Below are positions 45,341 through 52,067 of a DNA stretch of 64,000 nt, one piece after another. Numbering within the stretch: position 1 is the stretch's first letter; every line of letters begins with the position of its first letter. This DNA comes from Neisseria sp. KEM232. Lineage in GTDB: Bacteria; Pseudomonadota; Gammaproteobacteria; Burkholderiales; Neisseriaceae. Where the stretch lies: contig NZ_CP022527.1 of NCBI RefSeq assembly GCF_002237445.1, forward strand, positions 2,294,001 to 2,358,000, read 5' to 3'. The translations under genes and the position numbers were made by a program. The notes beneath the pieces were generated by a model. It saw nothing but the letters and a program-made list of their open reading frames with translations, was not told the DNA's origin and did no database searches.

Positions 45341-45378
45341 AGGCAGCCTGAAAACGCACACAGGCTTTCAGGCTGCCT
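45341..45378 (+). terminator. Inverted pair of Kingella-type uptake sequences
   Basis: AGGCAGCCTGAA at 45341 and its reverse complement at 45367 form a hairpin between prfA and the next gene. This is not the AG-DUS dialect used elsewhere in the window. Confidence 0.65.
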
Positions 45379-45401
45379 GAATCCCAACAGGAAAACCACC
45401 C

Positions 45402-46004
45402 ATGTCCTTCACCTTCCGCCGCCACAAAAAACTGCACAAACAAGCCTACGCCGCCTTCGACAGCGGCGAACTGGCGCAGGCTGCCGAACACTTCGTCGAT
45501 CTGGTCAAACGCTTTCCCGACGACAGCCCCTACCACTACATGCAGGGCTTAACCGCCAAAAACCGCATGGACTGGCCGACCGCCCTGCGTGCCAACCTGT
45601 GCGCCATCGAATGCGCCGATGGTTTTGCCGAAGGCGTGCACTGGAACGCCGCCTTCGTCCGCTGCTCCGCCGCCGCAGACGCACAGGCACTCACCGAACT
45701 GCTGGAACAACACGGCTGGACGGCTGAAGACTGGACGCAAAGCCTGCGCTATCTCTGCCTGCGTTGCAGCTACGGTATCCCGCGCCAACACACAGCCGAC
45801 GCCGAACAAGCCGTCGACAACAGCTGGCAGACCGAGCGCAGCATCGGCATCGCCGCCCCTGTTCCCCAATCCGCCGAACTGGCCCCCCTACAAAGCTGGG
45901 CATCCGCCGCCGCAGGCCGCGCATTCTCCGAACTCTGCCGGCAAGACTGCGCCCCGCCCGCACGGCAGGACGGCAAGGTCTGGTGGGTTTGGCATGAAGA
46001 TTGA
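45402..46004 (+). CDS. TPR-like protein of unknown function
   Basis: A 200-residue protein whose N-terminal half resembles tetratricopeptide helices (QAYAAFDSGELAQAAEHFVD, YHYMQGLTAKNRMDWPTALR). The C-terminal half is rich in cysteine and tryptophan (SLRYLCLRCSYG, KVWWVWHED). There is no signal peptide. Its upstream uptake sequences are of Kingella type, so the gene may have arrived from that genus. Function is unknown. Confidence 0.6.
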   Translation: MSFTFRRHKKLHKQAYAAFDSGELAQAAEHFVDLVKRFPDDSPYHYMQGLTAKNRMDWPTALRANLCAIECADGFAEGVHWNAAFVRCSAAADAQALTELLEQHGWTAEDWTQSLRYLCLRCSYGIPRQHTADAEQAVDNSWQTERSIGIAAPVPQSAELAPLQSWASAAAGRAFSELCRQDCAPPARQDGKVWWVWHED

Positions 46005-46115
46005 TTAAAGGCCGTCTGAAAAACCGCTGCCGTTTTCAGAAACATCATTCCCGCACAGGCCGCAACGGCCTCCGCCACCTGTTTTTCAAACCATCCGACA
46101 CCGAAAGGACCATCC

Positions 46116-46679
46116 GTGAATCAAGCAGCCAAACTTCTCCTTGCCGCCCTGCTCTGCGCCGCCCCCGCCGCGCAGGCCGACACCCCCGTCGAAATCGACA
46201 CCAGCCACGGCAAAATCAAACTCACCCTCGACGAAAAACGCGCGCCGAAAACCGTTGCCAACTTCGTGCGCTACGCCCGCAGCGGCTTCTACGACAACAC
46301 CGTCTTCCACCGCGTAATCGACGGCTTTATGATCCAAGGCGGCGGCTTCACCGCCGACATGGCGCAGAAAGCCACGGAAAAAGCCGTGCCCAACGAAGCG
46401 GCCAACGGCCTGAAAAACAGCGCGGGCACCATCGCCATGGCGCGCACCGGCAACCCACATTCGGCCACCAGCCAGTTTTTCATCAACCTCGCCGACAACC
46501 CCAACCTCGACCACAAAAACACCACGCCCGAAGGCTACGGCTATGCCGTGTTCGGCAAAGTCACCTCTGGCATGGACGTTGTGCGTGCCATCGGCAAAGT
46601 GAAAACCGGCGACCACGGTTTCCACCAAAACGTTCCCGTCAAACCCGTCGTGATCCGCAAAGTCACCGTTTTGCAATAA
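46116..46679 (+). CDS. Periplasmic peptidyl-prolyl cis-trans isomerase (cyclophilin)
   Basis: A cyclophilin with a cleavable Sec signal (MNQAAKLLLAALLCAAPAAQA), placing it in the periplasm like PpiA. The domain has FVRYARSGFYDNTVFHRVI, GFMIQGGGFTADM, GTIAMARTGNPHSATSQFFI and YAVFGKVTSGMDVV, with the catalytic arginine in FHRVI. The gene begins with GTG at 46116, supported by the ribosome site GAAAGGACC eight bases upstream. Length of 187 residues is typical. Confidence 0.92.
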   Translation: MNQAAKLLLAALLCAAPAAQADTPVEIDTSHGKIKLTLDEKRAPKTVANFVRYARSGFYDNTVFHRVIDGFMIQGGGFTADMAQKATEKAVPNEAANGLKNSAGTIAMARTGNPHSATSQFFINLADNPNLDHKNTTPEGYGYAVFGKVTSGMDVVRAIGKVKTGDHGFHQNVPVKPVVIRKVTVLQ

Positions 46680-46697
46680 AGCGTTGCCGCAAAGCAG

Positions 46698-46736
46698 AGG
46701 CCGTCTGAAAGCCCCGTTCCGTCTTTCAGACGGCCT
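46698..46736 (+). terminator. DUS inverted pair after the cyclophilin gene
   Basis: Facing AG-DUS copies about 15 bases apart, followed by TTTTGTTTTTT. Confidence 0.7.
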
Positions 46737-46784
46737 GTTTTGTTTTTTCAGACGGCCTCAAATCCTTTTTTCCGCAGCAAAACA

Positions 46785-46813
46785 TTGACCGACCGCGGCA
46801 AAACACGGATAAT
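46785..46813 (+). promoter_or_regulatory. Promoter of rpsU
   Basis: TTGACC and GATAAT are separated by exactly 17 bases. The leader to rpsU would be about 185 bases long and contains a near-perfect anti-SD complement, TAGGAGGTGATG at 46881. Confidence 0.65.
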
Positions 46814-47004
46814 CCGCCGCTTTCGCCGACACTGCCCGGCCAAACCGAATCCCGCCGCCGCGCACAAGGCGCGGCTTTGTTAGGAGGTGATGTGTCCCTC
46901 ACGGCGCGTAACCCGCCCTGCCCCGCCGCAGAAAGCGTTACCGAACCCCATTTGACCCGCCGTCGCCCTTTTCAGACGGCCTCACAGAATTTAAAGGAAA
47001 CAAA
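46814..47004 (+). other. Long leader of rpsU with an extra strong Shine-Dalgarno
   Basis: The sequence AGGAGGTGAT at 46882 pairs almost perfectly with the 16S rRNA 3' end but is 113 bases before rpsU. A GTG at 46892 opens a frame (VSLTARNPPC) that runs past the rpsU start in a different frame, to 47092. An ATG at 46890 would give a 21-codon peptide. A DUS lies just before the true rpsU ribosome site (AAAGGAAAC). Confidence 0.4.
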
Positions 47005-47217
47005 ATGCCTACAATCAAAGTTAAAGAAAACGAACCCTTCGAAGTTGCCATGCGCCGTTTCAAACGCGCCATCGAAAAAACCGGTCTCTTGACCGAACTG
47101 CGCGCCCGTGAAGCCTACGAAAAACCGACAACCGAACGCAAACGCAAAAAAGCCGCCGCTGCCAAACGCCTGCAAAAACGCCTGCGCAGCCAGCAGCTTC
47201 CGCCGAAAATGTACTGA
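47005..47217 (+). CDS. rpsU: 30S ribosomal protein S21
   Basis: bS21 is a small basic protein near the 3' end of 16S rRNA. The 70-residue sequence has the family start MPTIKVKENEPFEVAMRRFK, the segment KTGLLTELRAREAYEKPT, and a basic tail (AAAAKRLQKRLRSQQLPPKM). It precedes yqeY by 93 bases, a widespread pairing. The leader carries an unusual extra strong ribosome-binding sequence, described separately. Confidence 0.95.
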   Translation: MPTIKVKENEPFEVAMRRFKRAIEKTGLLTELRAREAYEKPTTERKRKKAAAAKRLQKRLRSQQLPPKMY

Positions 47218-47310
47218 TTCCGACGGCTTTACCGTTCCGACACCGCGCCTTTCGTTTGGCGCGGTGTTTTTCTATAATGCGTCCTCCCCAACGAGACAAG
47301 GAAACCCGAA

Positions 47311-47757
47311 ATGTCCCTGAAACAGCAAATCAACGAAGACATGAAAACCGCCATGCGCGCCAAAGACCAAACCGCGCTCGGCACCATCCGCCTTATCAAC
47401 GCCGCCGTCAAACAGTTTGAAGTAGACGAACGCGCCGAAGCCGACGACGCGCGTATCACCGCCATCCTCGGCAAAATGATCAAACAGCGCAAAGACAGCG
47501 CGAAAATCTACGCCGAAGCCGGACGGCAGGATCTGGCCGACAAAGAAAATGCCGAAATCGCCGTGCTGAACCGCTACCTGCCCGAAATGCTTTCCGCCGA
47601 AGCAATAGCCGCCGAAGTGGCCGCCGCCGTTGCCGAAACCGGCGCATCCTCGCCCGCCGACATGGGCAAAGTGATGGGCGTACTCAAAGCCAAGCTCGCA
47701 GGCAAAGCCGATATGGGCGAAGTGAACAAAGCCGTCAAAGCCGCCCTGTCGCAATAA
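47311..47757 (+). CDS. YqeY/GatB-tail domain protein
   Basis: A 148-residue protein of the YqeY family, related to the C-terminal tail of GatB and thought to interact with tRNA. Recognisable segments are LKQQINEDMKTAMRAKDQTA at the start, LGKMIKQRKDSAKIYAEAGR in the middle, and MGKVMGVLKAKLAGKADMGE near the end. It follows rpsU in the common rpsU-yqeY order, but dnaG is not next here. Confidence 0.9.
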   Translation: MSLKQQINEDMKTAMRAKDQTALGTIRLINAAVKQFEVDERAEADDARITAILGKMIKQRKDSAKIYAEAGRQDLADKENAEIAVLNRYLPEMLSAEAIAAEVAAAVAETGASSPADMGKVMGVLKAKLAGKADMGEVNKAVKAALSQ

Positions 47758-47768
47758 ACCCCAAGGCC

Positions 47769-47788
47769 GTTCCCGCCTTCGCGGGAAT
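47769..47788. repeat. dRS3-like repeat
   Basis: GTTCCC-N8-GGGAAT, one base off the dRS3 palindrome, follows the yqeY stop and may act as a terminator. Confidence 0.45.
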
Positions 47789-47898
47789 GACGTTTCCGAA
47801 AGCAGCTTCAACGCGGTTGGATTCATTCCGCATCCGATCCGCACCGCTGCAATCAGACGTTCAGACGGTCTCCTGCCATATCGCACAAGGATCGCCCC

Positions 47899-48240
47899 AT
47901 GCGCCAGTCCTCCCTCTTCTTCCCGCTGCTGCTGATTACCGTCGGCGCCGTTTGGTTTCTCAAAACCACCGACATCCTGCCAGCTACCTCCACCCTGATT
48001 GCCATCGGCCTGGCCGCTTTCGGCCTCCTCGTGCTGCTGGCCGACGGCATCAACAAACAGTCCGTCGTTGCCGGCCCCCTGCTGATGTACTGCGGCGCGG
48101 CACTCTACCTGCAAAGCGAATACCTGCTCGACACCTCGCCGCTTGCCGCCTTCGGCATGATCCTCCTCGGCTGCCTGCTCCTGCTCTCGCGCAGCAGCCT
48201 CATCCCTTACAAAAGCGCCCATAAGCCGCCCGTGCAGTAA
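47899..48240 (+). CDS. Small membrane protein, LiaI/LiaF-like TM region
   Basis: A 113-residue protein with four predicted transmembrane helices: FFPLLLITVGAVWFL, TLIAIGLAAFGLLVLLAD, VVAGPLLMYCGAALYL and AAFGMILLGCLLLLS. The first pair resembles the LiaI-LiaF-like TM domain (DUF5668). There is no soluble domain, so a regulatory role like LiaF cannot be assumed. It lies alone between yqeY and the convergent lpdA. Confidence 0.65.
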   Translation: MRQSSLFFPLLLITVGAVWFLKTTDILPATSTLIAIGLAAFGLLVLLADGINKQSVVAGPLLMYCGAALYLQSEYLLDTSPLAAFGMILLGCLLLLSRSSLIPYKSAHKPPVQ

Positions 48241-48260
48241 CTTTTGAGAGGGTACACAAA

Positions 48261-48304
48261 AGGCCGTCTGAAAACCCTGTTTCGGGCTTTCAGACGGTCT
48301 TTTC
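48261..48304. terminator. DUS inverted pair between convergent genes
   Basis: AGGCCGTCTGAA faces a one-base variant arm (TTTCAGACGGTCT), followed by TTTTCTC. It lies between the membrane-protein gene and lpdA. Confidence 0.55.
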
Positions 48305-48344
48305 TCATAAGCTGTCGGGGCAAACTGTGTTTAACCCATAAGGC

Positions 48345-50144
48345 TTATTTTTTCTTTTTCTGCGGCGGCAAATCGGTGCACACACCCAGCGCCACTTCCG
48401 CGCTCATGCCGATGGATTCGCCAAGCGTCGGGTGTGGGTGGATGGTTTTGCCGATGTCGGCGGCATCGCAGCCCATTTCGATGGCCAGACAGATTTCGCC
48501 GATCATATCGCCGGCGTGTGTGCCGACGATGCCGCCGCCGATAATCAGGCCGGTTTCGGCGTCGAAAATCAGCTTGGTGAAGCCTTCGTCGCGGCCGTTG
48601 GCGATGGCGCGGCCGGAAGCTGCCCACGGGAACACGGATTTGGTGATTTTGATGCCGTCGCGTTTGGCGATTTCTTCGGTTACGCCCACCCAAGCCACTT
48701 CGGGGTCGGTGTAGGCGACGCCGGGAATCACGCGGGCATCGAAGTAGGCTTTGTGGCCGGCGCAGTTTTCGGCGGCAACGTGGCCTTCGTGTACGGCTTT
48801 GTGCGCCAGCATGGGCTGACCGACTACGTCGCCGATGGCGTAGATGTGCGGCACGTTGGTACGCATTTGTTTGTCGACTTCGATAAAGCCGCGTTCGGTA
48901 ACGGCCACGCCGGCTTTTTCCGCGCCGCAGAGTTTGCCGTTGGGCGCGCGGCCTGCGGCCACCAGTACGAGGTCGTAGCGTTGCGGCTCTTTGGGTGCTT
49001 TTTCGCCTTCAAAGCTCACGTAGATGCCGTCTGCTTTGGCTTCCACGGCTACGGTTTTGGTGTTGGTCATGATGTTGTCGAAGCGGTGGGCGTTCATTTT
49101 TTCCCACACTTTAACCAAGTCGCGGTCTGCGCCCTGCATCAGGCCGTCCATCATTTCCACTACGTCTAATCGTGCGCCCAGCGTGCTGTAAACCGTGCCC
49201 ATTTCCAAACCGATGATGCCGCCGCCGATAATCAGCATTTTTTGCGGCACTTGGCGCAGTTCGAGCGCGCCGGTGCTATCGACGATGCGCGGATCTTGCG
49301 GGATAAACGGCAGGTTCACCACGCGGCTGCCCACGGCAATGATGGCGTTTTTGAAAGCGATGGTTTTCTTGGCGCCGGTTTCGGTAAGCGCGCCGTCGTA
49401 TTGGCTACCTTCGGTCAGGGAAACTTGCAGATGGTTGGCGCCGACAAATTCGCCTTTACCCTGAATCAGATCGACTTTGCGCGCTTTGGCCATGCCCGCC
49501 AGACCGCCGGTAAGTTTGCCGATCACTTTTTCTTTGTAGCCGCGCAGCATGTCGATGTCGATTTCCGGCGCGGGGTATTTGATGCCGTTGGCGGCCAGAT
49601 GTTTCACTTCGTCAATCACCGCCGCATTGTGCAGCAAGGCTTTAGACGGGATACAGCCTACGTTCAGGCACACGCCGCCGAGGGTTTTGTACTGATCGAC
49701 GATGGCGACTTTCAAGCCTTCGTCGGCTGCGGCAAAAGCGGCGGAGTATCCGCCCGGGCCGCCGCCCAGTACCACCACATCGTATTCGGCATCGGCATTG
49801 CCGCTGAATGCGGCAGCCTGAGGCGCAGGAGCGGCGGCTTTCGGGGCTTCAGGCTGCGCGGCAGGCGCGGGGGCGGCTGTGGCTTTGGGTGCTTCGGCGG
49901 CAGCGCCTTCGGCTTCGATTACGGCAATCAGGCCGCCTTCGGAGATTTTGTCGCCCACTTTGACTTTCACTTCTTTCACCACGCCGGCGGCTTCGGCCGG
50001 TACGTCCATGGTGGCTTTGTCGGTTTCCAAAGTAATCAGGGTGTCGTCGATGGCAACCTTATCGCCGGCTTTGATTTCCACGGCGATGATGTCCACGTTT
50101 TCATGTCCGCCGATGTCGGGGACTTTTAATTCGATTAAGCTCAT
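48345..50144 (-). CDS. lpdA: Dihydrolipoyl dehydrogenase with N-terminal lipoyl domain (E3, P64k-type)
   Basis: E3 reoxidizes dihydrolipoyl groups of the pyruvate dehydrogenase complex with NAD. The 599-residue protein has an N-terminal lipoyl domain with the lipoylated K43 in ETDKATMDVP. An Ala-Pro linker follows to about residue 110, then a complete flavoprotein disulfide reductase: VVVLGGGPGGYSAAFAA, redox GGVCLNVGCIPSKALL, YAIGDVVGQPMLAHKA and the C-terminal HPHPTLGES active-site histidine. The fused lipoyl domain is the known neisserial arrangement (P64k antigen). It is last in aceE-aceF-lpdA. Confidence 0.95.
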   Translation of the reverse strand: MSLIELKVPDIGGHENVDIIAVEIKAGDKVAIDDTLITLETDKATMDVPAEAAGVVKEVKVKVGDKISEGGLIAVIEAEGAAAEAPKATAAPAPAAQPEAPKAAAPAPQAAAFSGNADAEYDVVVLGGGPGGYSAAFAAADEGLKVAIVDQYKTLGGVCLNVGCIPSKALLHNAAVIDEVKHLAANGIKYPAPEIDIDMLRGYKEKVIGKLTGGLAGMAKARKVDLIQGKGEFVGANHLQVSLTEGSQYDGALTETGAKKTIAFKNAIIAVGSRVVNLPFIPQDPRIVDSTGALELRQVPQKMLIIGGGIIGLEMGTVYSTLGARLDVVEMMDGLMQGADRDLVKVWEKMNAHRFDNIMTNTKTVAVEAKADGIYVSFEGEKAPKEPQRYDLVLVAAGRAPNGKLCGAEKAGVAVTERGFIEVDKQMRTNVPHIYAIGDVVGQPMLAHKAVHEGHVAAENCAGHKAYFDARVIPGVAYTDPEVAWVGVTEEIAKRDGIKITKSVFPWAASGRAIANGRDEGFTKLIFDAETGLIIGGGIVGTHAGDMIGEICLAIEMGCDAADIGKTIHPHPTLGESIGMSAEVALGVCTDLPPQKKKK

Positions 50145-50288
50145 GTTTATTTAACCTTTCTGCTGGTGCAGGAGCAAGTTGCGTTCCGTCGGGATGCAGC
50201 ATACGCGTTTCAGACGGCATCATGCTGCAAAGCCTTGTTTTCGGCTTTCAGACGGCCTTTCGTATTGGCAAGGCCGTCTGAAAACGCT

Positions 50289-51923
50289 TTACAGGGTAAT
50301 GCGGCGGAAGTCTTTCAACAGGTTGGCCAGGAACACGGTGAAGCGCATGCCGGCCGCGCCGTCGATGACGCGGTGGTCGAACGACAGCGACAGCGGGCAC
50401 ATCAGGCGCGGCTCAAATGCGGAGCCGTTCCAAACCGGTTTCATCTGCGATTTGCACACGCCCAAGATGGCTACTTCTGGGGCGTTCACAATCGGGGTGA
50501 AGCCGGTGCCGCCGATGCCGCCGAGGCTGGAAATGGTGAAGCACGCGCCCTGCATTTCCTGCGGTTTGAGCTTGCCTTCGCGGGCTTTTTTGCTCAATTC
50601 GGTCAGCTCTTGGCTGATTTCTTTCAAGCCTTTTTTGTCCACGTCTTTGATTACGGGCACAACCAAACCGTTGGGCGTGTCGGCGGCAAAGCCGATGTGG
50701 AAGTATTTTTTCAACACCAGATTATCGCCGTCGAGCGAGGAATTGAACTCGGGGAAGGCTTTGAGCGCGGCCACGGAAGCCTTGATGATAAAGGCCAGCG
50801 GCGAGAGTTTCACGCCTTCGCGTTCCCACTCTTTGTTGAGCTGTTTGCGGAAGTTTTCCAGCTCGGTCATGTCAGCATCTTCGTGAACGGTAACGTGCGG
50901 AATCACTACCCAGTTGCGCGACAGGTTTTGACCGGAGATTTTTTTGATGCGGGAGAGTTCTTTGACTTCGATTTCGCCGAATTTGGCAAAATCCACTTTC
51001 GGCCACGGCAGCAGGTTAAGTCCGCCGCCCAAAGAGGCTGCGGCAGGCGCAGCGGCTGCACCGCCCTGCATCACGGATTTCACGAAAGCTTTGATGTCTT
51101 CGCCCATGATGCGGCCTTTCAGACCCGTACCTTTGACGCGACCCAAATCCACGCCCAATTCGCGCGCGAGTTTGCGGGCAGAGGGGCCTGCGTGGGCTTT
51201 GGCAAACGCAGCTTCGTCAACGGGCGTATTGCCAAAGGCGGCCACAGGCGCGGGCGCGGCGGCAGGTGCGGAAACAGGCGCAGGGGCTGCGGCCGGAGCC
51301 GGCGCGGCGGCTTTCGGTGCTTCGGAGGCCGTCTGAACGGGGGCGGCTGCGGCGGCAGAGCCTGCGGTTTCCACTTCGATGATGGCTGTGCCTTCGGAAA
51401 CTTTGTCGCCCACTTTCAGGTAAACGGCTTTCACGACACCGGCGGCGGTGGAAGGTACGTCCATCGTTGCTTTGTCGGTTTCCAATGTAATCAGTGTGTC
51501 TTCTTCGGCCACGGTGTCGCCGACTTTGATTTCCACAGCAATCACGTCCACATCGCTGTGGCCGCCGATGTCGGGCACGTTGACTTTGACGGTTGCGCCG
51601 CCCGCAGCGGGTGCGGGAGCGGCAGCAGGTGCCTCTTGCGCCGCAGGAGCTTGGGCGGGCGCAGGGGCTGCGTTTGCGGCAACCGCGCCAGTTTCGACGG
51701 TCAGAATCACGCCGCCTTCGGAGATTTTGTCGCCCACTTTGACGCGCACTTCTTTCACCACGCCTGCGGCATCGGCAGGTACGTCCATGGTGGCTTTGTC
51801 GGTTTCGAGGGTAATCAGGGTGTCGTCCACGGCGATGGTGTCGCCTGCTTTGACTTCGACGGCGATGATGTCCACGTTTTCGTGGCCGCCGATATCGGGT
51901 ACTTTGATTTCTACGATGCTCAT
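50289..51923 (-). CDS. aceF: Dihydrolipoyllysine-residue acetyltransferase (E2 of PDH)
   Basis: E2 transfers acetyl groups to CoA and forms the core of the PDH complex. The 544-residue protein has two lipoyl domains with lipoyl lysines K43 and K151 (both in ETDKATMDVP), joined by Ala-Pro linkers. A peripheral-subunit-binding domain follows (AGPSARKLARELGVDLGRV). The catalytic domain ends in FDHRVIDGAAGMRF. The linkers are long Ala/Pro runs, normal for E2. The gene follows aceE by 144 bases that contain an inverted uptake-sequence pair. Confidence 0.95.
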   Translation of the reverse strand: MSIVEIKVPDIGGHENVDIIAVEVKAGDTIAVDDTLITLETDKATMDVPADAAGVVKEVRVKVGDKISEGGVILTVETGAVAANAAPAPAQAPAAQEAPAAAPAPAAGGATVKVNVPDIGGHSDVDVIAVEIKVGDTVAEEDTLITLETDKATMDVPSTAAGVVKAVYLKVGDKVSEGTAIIEVETAGSAAAAAPVQTASEAPKAAAPAPAAAPAPVSAPAAAPAPVAAFGNTPVDEAAFAKAHAGPSARKLARELGVDLGRVKGTGLKGRIMGEDIKAFVKSVMQGGAAAAPAAASLGGGLNLLPWPKVDFAKFGEIEVKELSRIKKISGQNLSRNWVVIPHVTVHEDADMTELENFRKQLNKEWEREGVKLSPLAFIIKASVAALKAFPEFNSSLDGDNLVLKKYFHIGFAADTPNGLVVPVIKDVDKKGLKEISQELTELSKKAREGKLKPQEMQGACFTISSLGGIGGTGFTPIVNAPEVAILGVCKSQMKPVWNGSAFEPRLMCPLSLSFDHRVIDGAAGMRFTVFLANLLKDFRRITL

Positions 51924-51946
51924 CGAGCGTTCCTTTTTTCTTGGTG

Positions 51947-51976
51947 ATGCCGTCTGAAAAGGCTTTCAGACGGCCT
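51947..51976 (-). terminator. Inverted uptake-sequence pair between aceE and aceF
   Basis: ATGCCGTCTGAA, the AT-DUS dialect of pathogenic Neisseria, faces an AG-DUS arm 6 bases away. Lying between aceE and aceF, the hairpin might lower aceF expression relative to aceE; an additional promoter cannot be excluded. Confidence 0.45.
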
Positions 51977-52067
51977 GTTGTTCTACGGGATGTTTCATCC
52001 CGAAACCGTGTTCCGCTGCGGTGTTTCAGACGGCCTCACTGTATGGAGGCCGTCTGAAAGCAGCCGT

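Noticed and set aside
50166..51947. A 593-residue plus-strand frame opposite aceF
   Set aside because: It is a shadow of the Ala-Pro-rich E2 gene read in antisense; the repeats it shows are the lipoyl domains reversed.
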